Shown: piece by piece, positions 23,610 to 30,415 of the stretch
Layout: every line of letters begins with the position of its first letter
Numbering within the stretch: position 1 is the first letter of the stretch
IMG/VR virus record: IMGVR_UViG_3300007735_000709
Location: 1 to 39,203 of that record
Source: a virus
Length of the DNA: 39,203 bases
Strand: one strand, 5' to 3'
Position numbers and translations under genes: made by a program
Notes under the pieces: model-generated
What the model was told of the DNA's origin: nothing
Databases searched by the model: none
Seen by the model: the letters and a program-made list of their open reading frames with translations, nothing else

Positions 23610-24597
23610 TACACTTATACATGGAGCCGTACGTAAAAGCGCATGGCATAAAGCAGGTATAGCAGTCGAGGCTACATCAGCCAGTGAGGTAGCCAGTCAA
23701 GCAGGACTAGACTGGTCAGTATCACTACACGATATAACTGCAACCTATACAGTTCCAGGTGAGAATGGAACTAATATGGTTAAAGATTATATCCCTGTTG
23801 AAAATAAAAAAGCAGTTATTAAAACAACACCATATGGTCAGACATCAGCCATTGGTGTAGTAGGTAATCGCTATAAAGTATTTCAGAATGCAGAAATCTT
23901 TGGTGCATTAGATAATCTTATTGACAGCAGTGGGATTAGATATGCAGCAGCAGGTGAGTACGATGGCGGTGCAAAGGTTTGGATGTTGATGGAAACTCCA
24001 TTGGAAATGACCATCGCCAACGACCCACATGCAGCATTCTTATTAGCCAAGACTAGTCATGATGGCAGCAGTTCAGTTATAATTAAACCAGTAATTGAAC
24101 GGTTGTTTTGTATGAATCAAATCAATAAGATATACAAAAAGAATAACAAGTATACTTATACTTTGAATCATACAAGCAACGCAGTTTTGTCAGTATCAGA
24201 GATTGCTAATATCATACAACTAACCTATGATATGGCTAATGATTACACAGCACTAGCAGATACATTGCTTAGTAAAAAAGCAAGCCACGAGCATGCTAAG
24301 AATTATTTCAAGCGTGTGTTTCCACTACCAAGTAAGATAGAGGAAGCACCGTATCATTTGCTATCAACAGGTGAGAAGAAACAATTTACTAATGCAATCA
24401 ATGCCAGGGCTAAAGCCTTTGACATATACTCAGCCTCACCTACACAAGAAAACATACGAGACACAGAGTTTGGTATGTGGCACGCAGTTATAGAGTGGGC
24501 TGACTACAACGCTAAAGGCAAAAACCTTGCAGTTAGTACAATGGCTGGTCGTAATGACGGCATTAAAACTAGAGCACTTGAATTGTTGATATCATAA
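23599..24597 (+). CDS. DUF932 / phage-plasmid-like (TIGR03299-type) protein (332 aa)
   Basis: The N-terminus AWHKAGIAVEATSASEVASQ followed by AGLDWSV, and the later VVGNRYKVFQNAEIFG and GGAKVWMLMETP, match the DUF932/TIGR03299 family found in phages and plasmids. The length of 332 aa is normal. The biochemical role is unsettled; family members are usually encoded with DNA-metabolism genes, as here. AAAGGAGATAAATA precedes the ATG within the end of the previous gene. The C-terminal half is helical and ends in a conserved-looking TMAGRNDGIKTRALEL. Confidence 0.8.
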   Translation: MTSNTLIHGAVRKSAWHKAGIAVEATSASEVASQAGLDWSVSLHDITATYTVPGENGTNMVKDYIPVENKKAVIKTTPYGQTSAIGVVGNRYKVFQNAEIFGALDNLIDSSGIRYAAAGEYDGGAKVWMLMETPLEMTIANDPHAAFLLAKTSHDGSSSVIIKPVIERLFCMNQINKIYKKNNKYTYTLNHTSNAVLSVSEIANIIQLTYDMANDYTALADTLLSKKASHEHAKNYFKRVFPLPSKIEEAPYHLLSTGEKKQFTNAINARAKAFDIYSASPTQENIRDTEFGMWHAVIEWADYNAKGKNLAVSTMAGRNDGIKTRALELLIS

Positions 24598-24758
24598 TGA
24601 GTATAATATCTGCAATCAAAGAATGTAATGTATGTAGAAAAGAAAAACGAGTAGTATCGGAATCACTCTTTGCCAATGGCCTATATGGTTACTGGTGTAA
24701 AGAGTGTGATGCACTTGAAGGCGCAAGCCCTATACAAACATCAATCAAAATAAAATAA
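24597..24758 (+). CDS. Small zinc-ribbon protein (53 aa)
   Basis: The frame starts in a TAATG overlap with the previous stop. CNVC (residues 10-13) and CKEC (34-37) are spaced as in a short zinc ribbon, with basic residues after the first pair (RKEKRV) and aromatics before the second (YGYWCKEC). At 53 aa it is one of several mini zinc ribbons in this block, suited to binding nucleic acid or RNA polymerase. No specific family assigned. Confidence 0.75.
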   Translation: MSIISAIKECNVCRKEKRVVSESLFANGLYGYWCKECDALEGASPIQTSIKIK

Positions 24759-24768
24759 AGGAGATAGC

Positions 24769-25221
24769 ATGACAATGTATTACAGTGAGATAGATGGTAC
24801 TGAACCAACTATCTCTATCCAGGTAAAAGATACTAAGTATACCTTTACCAATGAATCACTAACCAGATTAATAGAAGAAAAAGAAGTTATCAAGACAGAG
24901 TTATTACAAGTTGAGCGTAAGTTTAAAAGCGCTCAGTTTGATGTCCGAGAGTTCTTTCAATCTAAATATGAAACAGATAGTGATGAAATTGTAGTTGAAG
25001 TAAATGATGTTAATGAACTGCTCAGACAAATAGGTAGTGAAGAACTAACTAAGAGTTGGTCTGCAACAGTAACTATTACTACTACAATTACAGGCATAGA
25101 AGCACCTAATAAAGAAGCAGTAGAAGACATGATTACAGACAATATTGATGTCAACTTTACTGCTGATGGTGACCTATGGGTAGACGACATCACGGTAGAT
25201 TCCGTCTATCCTGAAGCCTAA
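24769..25221 (+). CDS. Acidic hypothetical protein (150 aa)
   Basis: A strong AAAGGAGATAGC site precedes the ATG. The N-terminal 45 residues look beta-structured (ISIQVKDTKYTF), then a helical coiled segment (RLIEEKEVIKTELLQVERKF), then a Thr-rich beta stretch (SWSATVTITTTITGIE), and an acidic C-terminus (DLWVDDITVDSVYPEA). The high negative charge could mimic DNA, a common feature of anti-defence proteins, but I have no direct evidence for that. No catalytic motif. Confidence 0.7.
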   Translation: MTMYYSEIDGTEPTISIQVKDTKYTFTNESLTRLIEEKEVIKTELLQVERKFKSAQFDVREFFQSKYETDSDEIVVEVNDVNELLRQIGSEELTKSWSATVTITTTITGIEAPNKEAVEDMITDNIDVNFTADGDLWVDDITVDSVYPEA

Positions 25222-25241
25222 TGTGATATACTAATCTTGAG

Positions 25242-25290
25242 CAGCCCTGGTTTCGGCTATCTCCTTTCTCAGGGCTGACTCATAAAGGAG
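25242..25290 (+). promoter_or_regulatory. Hairpin with anti-Shine-Dalgarno loop (module 5)
   Basis: CAGCCCTG (25242-25249) pairs with CAGGGCTG (25270-25277), extendable by GAG/CTC. The 20-nt loop contains ATCTCCTTT, perfectly complementary to the AAAGGAG ribosome-binding site at 25284-25290. Loop and RBS could pair as a pseudoknot and hold translation of the nuclease gene. This is the only module whose loop carries an anti-RBS. Confidence 0.6.
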
Positions 25291-25293
25291 AAT

Positions 25294-26058
25294 ATGGCAC
25301 AAGAAATAGATAGAGATAGATATGGTAGGCCATTAATAATTCCACCAAAAGGTGGTAAGCCAGTGGCTTATACACGTGCAACAACTATTGCTAATTCATT
25401 AGATGATGCATCAGCATTAACTGCTTGGAAAATGCGAATGGCAGCAATTGGTTTAACTACACGACCAGATATATTGCTATCAATAACAGCAGCACATGAT
25501 GATAAGTTGGCAGTTAATTCTTTAATTGAAGATGCTATGCAAGTAGCAGGTGCAAATAAAGCAGCCAACATAGGTACAGCAATTCATTCGTTTGCTGAAC
25601 AATTAGATTTAGGACATGACTTAGGCGTGGTGCCACCAGAGTGGATGCCAGATGTAAAAGCCTATGAACAAGCAACTAAGATTCTCAACAAACAGTTCAT
25701 TGAACAGTTTAGTGTGTTAGATAAATACAAAATTGCTGGCACACCAGATAGAGTTGTTGAGTATAAAGGCGAGTTATTTATTGCAGATATTAAAACTGGT
25801 CGTATAGACCATCCAAGTAATATCGCAATACAGTTAGCAATATATGCTAACGGCTTGCCGTATGATAGTGCCACGGCAAGCCGTGGTACATGGGGCGAAG
25901 TAAACAAAGATAAAGCAATCATTATTCATCTACCTGCAGGAACAGGCACGTGTAAGTTAGTGTGGATAGATATTAAAGAAGGCTGGAAAGGTTTACAATT
26001 AGCCATGAAAGCAAGAAAGTGGAGAGACCAGAAGGGTTTAACCACTACATTTGAATAG
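25294..26058 (+). CDS. PD-(D/E)XK nuclease, RecB/Cas4-like exonuclease (254 aa)
   Basis: The motif set is complete: GTAIHSFAE (94-102), GTPDR with Asp152, IADIKTG with Asp165 and Lys167, and IAIQLAIYA with Gln180. This is the RecB-type nuclease core. The first 60 residues (YTRATTIANSLDD, TAWKMR) match the N-terminal part of phage exonucleases of this kind. It likely resects DNA for recombination or degrades host DNA. An 11-bp perfect stem (25850-25860 with 25874-25884) lies inside the gene in the Gly-Leu-Pro codons after the Gln motif. Translation may be controlled by the upstream anti-RBS loop. Confidence 0.85.
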   Translation: MAQEIDRDRYGRPLIIPPKGGKPVAYTRATTIANSLDDASALTAWKMRMAAIGLTTRPDILLSITAAHDDKLAVNSLIEDAMQVAGANKAANIGTAIHSFAEQLDLGHDLGVVPPEWMPDVKAYEQATKILNKQFIEQFSVLDKYKIAGTPDRVVEYKGELFIADIKTGRIDHPSNIAIQLAIYANGLPYDSATASRGTWGEVNKDKAIIIHLPAGTGTCKLVWIDIKEGWKGLQLAMKARKWRDQKGLTTTFE

Positions 26059-26065
26059 GAGAAAA

Positions 26066-26518
26066 ATGAGTAGCACTGAAGCACCAATCAGTATCAATCT
26101 CAAAACAGCAGGAGGCACACAGATAACTCTGCGTGCAGAAACAGCAGACCAGTTTGCTGACATGATTGCACAAGGTATACATATAATTACCGATGCAGTT
26201 ACTGAAGTAGAACTAGCAGTAAAAGGGACATCAGCAAGTAAGCCAATGTCCGTAGCAGATATTGCTTCTAGTTTTAATGCAAACATTTCATCCACAGAAT
26301 CAGGTGGAGAAGAAACAGTTGAAGATAAATGGGGTAACACTTGGGTATATAACAAACCAGGTGCGCCATCATGTGAGCGGGGAGTTATGGTTCTTAAATA
26401 TGGCAAAGCACAGGCAACTGGCAAACCATATAAAGCATTCTATGACCCAGCAGCAGGTCCTCGTTGGACAGGTCCCAAGATTCCAACTGAACTACGTACT
26501 AAGCCAATCTTTGCTTAG
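26066..26518 (+). CDS. Hypothetical DNA-metabolism neighbour protein (150 aa)
   Basis: I start at ATG 26066 (MSSTEAPISINLK), 5 nt behind TAGGAGA; an upstream in-frame start at 26051 lies inside the end of the nuclease gene. The N-terminal 55 residues form beta strands and a helix (ITLRAETADQFADMIAQGI), a Ser/Glu-rich linker follows, and the C-terminal part (CERGVMVLKYGKAQATGKPYKAFYDP) resembles a C..G.M..K.G..GKPYK tail found on some actinophage proteins next to nucleases. It may be an accessory ssDNA-binding or nuclease partner. Confidence 0.6.
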   Translation: MSSTEAPISINLKTAGGTQITLRAETADQFADMIAQGIHIITDAVTEVELAVKGTSASKPMSVADIASSFNANISSTESGGEETVEDKWGNTWVYNKPGAPSCERGVMVLKYGKAQATGKPYKAFYDPAAGPRWTGPKIPTELRTKPIFA

Positions 26519-26528
26519 TATTTAACAG

Positions 26529-26566
26529 TAAACGGGGGCTGAGTCGTGGTGCCCAGCCCCCGTTTA
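26529..26566 (+). promoter_or_regulatory. 13-bp perfect hairpin before an AAAGGAG site (module 6)
   Basis: TAAACGGGGGCTG (26529-26541) pairs perfectly with CAGCCCCCGTTTA (26554-26566). Only TATT follows, then AAAGGAG at 26571. It could act as a weak terminator or attenuator, but placement matches the other hairpin-RBS modules. Confidence 0.65.
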
Positions 26567-26581
26567 TATTAAAGGAGAGTA

Positions 26582-27400
26582 ATGAAAACATTAATTAGAA
26601 GTGTTAATAACACTAATGTAGGTGGCGAGCCATTACCTGCTGTGTTTAAAGTATTTGAAAACGCAGGAATTATATTGCGTAGAGCAGAAGTAACAGTTAT
26701 TGCAGGCACCCCAGGTGCAGGCAAATCATCAATTGCATTAGCAATTGCGGCTAAAACTAAATTACCTACCCTTTACTTTAGTGCGGATACTAATGCACAC
26801 ACTATGGCTATGAGATTAATTGCAATGACAGGAAACATTAGCCAACAACAAGCAGAACAATTAATCAAGCGTCAGCCAGAGAAAGCAAAAGAAGTATTAG
26901 CCAATGGTAATCATTTGTTTTGGTGCTTTGAATCCAGCCCAACACTAAAAGATTTAGATGAAGAAGTATCAGCATTTGAAACCATATGGGGTAAGAGTCC
27001 AGCACTTATAGTTGTAGATAATTTAATGGACATAGCAATGGATGGACACGATGAGTTCGGTGGTATGCGTGCAGCAATGAAAGAACTTAAGTATCTAGCC
27101 AGGGATACAAACGCAGCACTACTTGTATTGCACCATACCAAAGAAGGATACGAGGGCAGTCCGTGTCAGCCAAGGTCATCAATCCAAGGATTAGTTAATC
27201 AGATACCAGCAATGGTATTAACTATCGGCCAGATGAAGCAGGCAGATATGAACTATCTATGTGTAGCAGCAGTCAAGAATCGCTATGGCAAAGCAGACCA
27301 AACAGGTAACAACTATGTTACCCTTGCATTCAACCCAGAATCTATGTATCTAGATGATGTTATGATTCGTTATATGCCACAACAACAGGAGTTTGAATGA
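26582..27400 (+). CDS. RecA/DnaB-type ATPase, probable replicative helicase or loader (272 aa)
   Basis: Walker A AGTPGAGKSS (41-50) and Walker B ALIVVDNLMD (141-150) are clear, followed by the sensor-like LLVLHHTKEG (180-189), all in a single RecA-fold domain. This matches the C-terminal ATPase domain of DnaB/RepA-type helicases. The N-terminal DnaB primase-binding domain is absent, and 272 aa is short for a replicative helicase, so a RepA-like helicase or loader is equally possible. It lies directly before nuclease and primase genes; its stop overlaps the next start (ATGA). Confidence 0.8.
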   Translation: MKTLIRSVNNTNVGGEPLPAVFKVFENAGIILRRAEVTVIAGTPGAGKSSIALAIAAKTKLPTLYFSADTNAHTMAMRLIAMTGNISQQQAEQLIKRQPEKAKEVLANGNHLFWCFESSPTLKDLDEEVSAFETIWGKSPALIVVDNLMDIAMDGHDEFGGMRAAMKELKYLARDTNAALLVLHHTKEGYEGSPCQPRSSIQGLVNQIPAMVLTIGQMKQADMNYLCVAAVKNRYGKADQTGNNYVTLAFNPESMYLDDVMIRYMPQQQEFE

Positions 27401-27738
27401 GCAATCCACGCAAAGCAAAGGGTTCCAACGCAGAACGAGATGTAGTTAATTGGTTAAAGAAATGGTTCCCATATGTAGAGCGTAGAATTGCAGGTGCACA
27501 TTTAGACAAGGGAGATATAGCAGGAGTTAATGGTGTAGTTATAGAGGTAAAGAACCATAAGAAATTAGATTTATCTGCATGGATAAAAGAGTTAGAAATA
27601 GAAATTAAAAATGATAAAGCATGGACAGGTGTAGTTATACATAAACGAATAGGTAAAGGAGATGTAGGAGAATGGTATGCAACAATGCCAGCAAAAATAT
27701 GGATAGAATTAATTAGGAAGATTAATGGACAAACATGA
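27397..27738 (+). CDS. Holliday-junction-resolvase-like PD-(D/E)XK nuclease (113 aa)
   Basis: The 113-aa protein has the Hjc-like order GSNAERDVV (Glu13), RRIAGAHLDKGDIAG (Asp40) and GVVIEVKNHKK (Glu50, Lys52), and is small as resolvases are. It probably cuts branched DNA during replication or packaging. It starts 4 nt inside the ATPase gene, and the primase zinc-finger frame starts 14 nt before its stop, so these form one tightly coupled DNA-processing group. Confidence 0.8.
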   Translation: MSNPRKAKGSNAERDVVNWLKKWFPYVERRIAGAHLDKGDIAGVNGVVIEVKNHKKLDLSAWIKELEIEIKNDKAWTGVVIHKRIGKGDVGEWYATMPAKIWIELIRKINGQT

Positions 27739-28066
27739 TATATCTGCCTACTTAATGCACGTAGGCGCCACCCTGCCAGCCGTGGGGCATGGTTGGCGCA
27801 AAATGAAATGCCCATTTCATGGTGATAAACATGCATCAGCAGCCATTAATTATGATGAAAATAGATTTAAATGTTTTGGTTGTGAAGCATCAGGTGACGT
27901 ATACGATTTAATAATGTACAGACAAGGAGGTAATTACATTGAGGCTATCAAATTCGCAGAGAGCATATCTCTTGCAGGCAGCAGACCAGTACGCAAAACA
28001 TCTGCATCTGGCAGAGGAATATCTTTCAACCCGACATCTCTCGGTAGAAGAGGGCAGAAGTTTTAA
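27725..28066 (+). CDS. Primase zinc-binding domain, separate frame (113 aa)
   Basis: CHC2-type ligands are present: Cys29-x2-His32 (KCPFHGDKH) and Cys50-x2-Cys53 (FKCFGCEASGDVYDLI). The standard continuation, NYIEAIKFAESI, follows. After that the frame runs on for about 27 residues of unlike sequence before the stop, overlapping the Toprim gene by 128 nt. Normal DnaG-type primases carry this domain and Toprim on one chain. Here the zinc domain is its own polypeptide, or is joined to the next frame by ribosomal frameshifting. Confidence 0.8.
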   Translation: MDKHDISAYLMHVGATLPAVGHGWRKMKCPFHGDKHASAAINYDENRFKCFGCEASGDVYDLIMYRQGGNYIEAIKFAESISLAGSRPVRKTSASGRGISFNPTSLGRRGQKF

Positions 28067-28574
28067 TTTAGGTGTAGTAGCAGAACCATTGCCAGGTCAT
28101 GAAGCATACAAAAATAGATTAGCAATTCCTTATATGACCCCATCAGGTATTGTTGATATACGATTTAGAACTACTAATAACCATGAAGACCCTAAATATA
28201 TGGGTATGCCTGGTGCTAAAACTACAATGTTTAATGCACAAGTAGTACTAACAGCAGGTAGTTATGTATGTGTAACTGAAGGTGAGTTAGATACAGTAGT
28301 ACTATCAGTTAAGACTGGACACCCATCAGTTGGTATACCTGGAGTTAATAACTGGCGACCATACTATACAAAAATATTAGATGATTTTGAAACAGTAATT
28401 GTATTAGCAGATGGTGACAATGCTGGCTTAGAGTTTGGCAAAAGATTAAGTAGAGAACTACATAATGTTAATCTATTACAAATGCCAGAAGGCCATGACG
28501 TTAATAGTATAATTGTACAAGAAGGAAAGGAGTGGATAGATGAACGAATCAAAAAATGCTTGGGACAATCCTAA
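27939..28574 (+). CDS. Primase Toprim catalytic part (211 aa)
   Basis: The catalytic Toprim motifs are visible: CVTEGELDTV with Glu114, and VIVLADGDNAG with Asp158 and Asp160. Before them, LAIPYMTPSGIVDIRFR and PKYMGMPGA match the DnaG core. A TTG at 27939 is preceded by AAGGAGGT at ideal spacing, inside the zinc-domain frame, so a separate polypeptide is probable. Its N-terminus (AYLLQAADQYAKHLHLAEEY) would follow the zinc domain in a fused primase. It makes RNA primers; with the ATPase upstream it forms the core of the phage replication set. Confidence 0.85.
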   Translation: MRLSNSQRAYLLQAADQYAKHLHLAEEYLSTRHLSVEEGRSFNLGVVAEPLPGHEAYKNRLAIPYMTPSGIVDIRFRTTNNHEDPKYMGMPGAKTTMFNAQVVLTAGSYVCVTEGELDTVVLSVKTGHPSVGIPGVNNWRPYYTKILDDFETVIVLADGDNAGLEFGKRLSRELHNVNLLQMPEGHDVNSIIVQEGKEWIDERIKKCLGQS

Positions 28575-28851
28575 AGATTTTTGGGAACATGTAAACTCTA
28601 ATAAAAAATTAGTTGGTATAGCAGTATCTGACGAGCAAGGTTTAGATATTTTAAATGCATTAAGAGATATTTATTTCCGAATAGAAGAAGAACCAGATGA
28701 TGCAAAACAAATGTTAACTATGTTAGGAATGATATTATTAGCAAGCAGTGAAGGAAATGGTAAAATTATTTCTAATGAAATAGCAGTACAAGCAGCAATG
28801 GAAGAATTTGAGATGCATATGAATAGGATGTTAGATGAAGAATCCAAATGA
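28540..28851 (+). CDS. Helical hypothetical protein (103 aa)
   Basis: It starts within the last 35 nt of the primase gene behind GGAAAGGAG. It is mostly helical and acidic (LDILNALRDIYFRIEEEPDDA, MLTMLGMILLASS, AAMEEFEMHMNRMLDEE). The Met/Leu-rich stretch is amphipathic rather than a membrane span. It sits between primase and DUF1599, with 17-nt overlap on the far side, so it is probably part of the replication or nucleotide group. No family recognised. Confidence 0.65.
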   Translation: MNESKNAWDNPKDFWEHVNSNKKLVGIAVSDEQGLDILNALRDIYFRIEEEPDDAKQMLTMLGMILLASSEGNGKIISNEIAVQAAMEEFEMHMNRMLDEESK

Positions 28852-29116
28852 TGTTGATATAATTCTTAATGAATTACGTAGTATTATGATGAAAAAACAA
28901 GAAGACTATGGACCCCTGAATATAGCCCTTGCCCCTGGTGGGGCTATGAATGGGCTGCGTGTAAGAATGTATGATAAGTTGGCTAGGTTAAATAACCTGG
29001 CTGATAAAGACGCCACGCCCAATTTTGAATCTATAGAAGATACCCTTATAGACCTGGCTAACTATGCAATAATAGGACTATTGGTACAAAGAGGGCAATG
29101 GGAAGGTATAAATTAA
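28835..29116 (+). CDS. DUF1599-like nucleotide-modification-associated protein (93 aa)
   Basis: The core KKQEDYGPLNIA, then LRVRMYDKLARLNNLADK and ESIEDTLIDLANYAIIGLLVQRGQW, matches the DUF1599 pattern (nucleotide modification associated domain 1), an all-helical MazG-like fold with Glu/Asp metal ligands. In phages this family occurs with enzymes for modified deoxynucleotides, and it may hydrolyse or handle noncanonical nucleoside triphosphates. No other base-modification enzyme is clear in this window, so whether the phage DNA is modified is open. Length of 93 aa is normal. Confidence 0.75.
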   Translation: MKNPNDVDIILNELRSIMMKKQEDYGPLNIALAPGGAMNGLRVRMYDKLARLNNLADKDATPNFESIEDTLIDLANYAIIGLLVQRGQWEGIN

Positions 29117-29119
29117 ATA

Positions 29120-29779
29120 GTGACTGAGGCGTGGGTACAAGAGTATGATTTGTTGGTATCCACCCTTGCCATAGAATATTCCAGAAAATATTCTATAGTT
29201 GAAACTGCAGATATAAGACAGATTTTATGGATGTGGTTTGTTACCCATCCAAATAAATATACAGAGTGGTCTAAGTTACCACCAAAAGATAAAGAAAAAT
29301 TAATTGCTAAATCATTACGCAATGCAGCCATTACTTATTGTGAAAAAGAAAAAGCCCGTAAGTTTGGCTACGATATGGTTGACCTTTATTATTATGACCC
29401 ATCAGTTATTGAAGCATTTTTACCATCTATTATTTCAGGTAGTTATGAAATACCTATTAAAATAAAAGACCTTAACTTTAAACCAGATAAGTCAGGCCAA
29501 GTTACAGATGGAAATAATTGGTTAGTTCTTAGGGCAGATATAGAAAAAGCATACAACAAACTAGCAGAGGCAAAACAAAATATTTTAAGACTAAGATTTT
29601 CTGTAGAAAATTGCGAGTGGACAGAACTTGGTAAAGAATTAAATACATCTGCTGATGGTGCAAGAATGAGGGTTAGCCGTGCAATTAATTCTTTAATTAG
29701 AATACTGGGTGGATGGCGTACCTATACTGATACAGATAATATAGAAGTTAAAGAAGAAGAAGATGACACAAGAGCCTAG
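29120..29779 (+). CDS. Sigma-70-family (ECF-like) transcription factor (219 aa)
   Basis: It starts at a GTG (29120). The N-terminal half has a region 2-like helix set (EYSRKYSIVETADIRQILWMWF), and the C-terminal half has a region 4-like HTH: AEAKQNILRLRFSVENCEWTELGKEL, then TSADGARMRVSRAINSLIRIL. An acidic tail ends the protein. This two-domain layout is that of small sigma factors. It should direct host RNA polymerase to phage promoters, perhaps the late ones. Region 2 is divergent, so -10 contacts cannot be predicted. The next gene overlaps by 17 nt. Confidence 0.75.
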   Translation: MTEAWVQEYDLLVSTLAIEYSRKYSIVETADIRQILWMWFVTHPNKYTEWSKLPPKDKEKLIAKSLRNAAITYCEKEKARKFGYDMVDLYYYDPSVIEAFLPSIISGSYEIPIKIKDLNFKPDKSGQVTDGNNWLVLRADIEKAYNKLAEAKQNILRLRFSVENCEWTELGKELNTSADGARMRVSRAINSLIRILGGWRTYTDTDNIEVKEEEDDTRA

Positions 29780-30002
29780 AGAAATAAAAGATTTATTTAA
29801 AAAAGATTATAGCAGAGCAATGGACTTACGTGGTAATTCAATAGGAGATATTTGTGTATGTGGTTCAGAATTATTTACTGCTATAGTAGCCTTTGAATAT
29901 GGTGAAATATGTTTTTACTTTTTAGATGGGGAATGTGTAGACTGTGGTTCGTTGGTTACATTACCCACCCCAATAGATGACCACGGAATGGATTGCGACT
30001 AA
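29763..30002 (+). CDS. Small zinc-ribbon protein (79 aa)
   Basis: CVCGSE (about residues 32-37) and CVDCGS (about 57-62) form a zinc ribbon, with a beta hairpin between them (AIVAFEYGEICFYFLDG). The acidic C-terminus ends HGMDCD. It starts inside the end of the sigma-like gene, behind AGAAGAAGATG-type sequence, and its stop overlaps the next start (TAATG). With sigma-like, FmdB-type and WhiB neighbours it sits in a transcription-related group. Confidence 0.75.
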   Translation: MTQEPREIKDLFKKDYSRAMDLRGNSIGDICVCGSELFTAIVAFEYGEICFYFLDGECVDCGSLVTLPTPIDDHGMDCD

Positions 30003-30127
30003 TGTGTTATCGTAATTTTGTATGTCTTATTTGTTCTAATACTAGACGACAATGGATATACCATAAAAAATACCAGTTTTATATAGTTAGATGTTCATGT
30101 TATAGTGCAATGCAAGAGGTTATTTAA
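30002..30127 (+). CDS. Tiny Cys-rich protein (41 aa)
   Basis: The ATG overlaps the previous stop (TAATG). Within 41 residues, CLIC (8-11) and CSC (31-33) could bind zinc, with basic and aromatic residues between (TRRQWIYHKKYQFYIVRC). The stop lies 2 nt before the next ATG. Too short for family assignment; the conserved overlap and Cys spacing support it as a mini zinc ribbon. Confidence 0.6.
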   Translation: MCYRNFVCLICSNTRRQWIYHKKYQFYIVRCSCYSAMQEVI

Positions 30128-30129
30128 CA

Positions 30130-30291
30130 ATGCCATTTTATGATTTTGAATGTAAGGTCTGTACTAAGGTAATAGAAACAAATGATTCTGCTCCACCATT
30201 TTGTTCATCTTGCGGAAATCTTATGACTCGTATATGGTCCTCCACACCAGTACATTTCAAAGGAAGTGGCTTCTATTCAACAGGAGGGTAA
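30130..30291 (+). CDS. FmdB-family zinc-ribbon protein (53 aa)
   Basis: The sequence MPFYDFECKVC, then PPFCSSCGNLMTRIWS and the ending VHFKGSGFYSTGG, is the FmdB-type pattern (Cys8, Cys11, Cys25, Cys28, terminal GFY.T). FmdB-like proteins are small putative transcription regulators common in actinophages. It is 53 aa, slightly shorter than cellular versions. It starts 2 nt after the previous gene, and its last codons contain the AGGAGG site of the next. Confidence 0.85.
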   Translation: MPFYDFECKVCTKVIETNDSAPPFCSSCGNLMTRIWSSTPVHFKGSGFYSTGG

Positions 30292-30292
30292 T

Positions 30293-30415
30293 ATTAAAAG
30301 ACTACGTCATTTGTTTTGTTTTAATTATATGTGGAAAGTAATAGACCCAAGTAAATCTTTATGGAATCTTGAATGTACTAAGTGTGGTTATCAAACGGTG
30401 ATTAACCTTGATTGA
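30293..30415 (+). CDS. Small Cys-pair protein with probable ATT start (40 aa)
   Basis: AGGAGGGTA lies directly before ATT (30293), from which the frame gives KRLRHLFCFNYMWKV, then LWNLECTKCGYQTV, a pattern typical of phage mini zinc proteins (RL.HLFC..H.W ... C..CG). The first ATG in frame (30329) would remove the conserved front half and has no ribosome-binding site; a TTG at 30311 is also without one. The likely start is therefore the rare ATT. The stop overlaps the WhiB start. Confidence 0.55.
   Translation: MKRLRHLFCFNYMWKVIDPSKSLWNLECTKCGYQTVINLD

Noticed and set aside
26262-26525. Alternative plus-strand frame of 87 codons
   Set aside because: Lies out of frame inside the 150-aa gene, which has the RBS and a recognisable C-terminal pattern.
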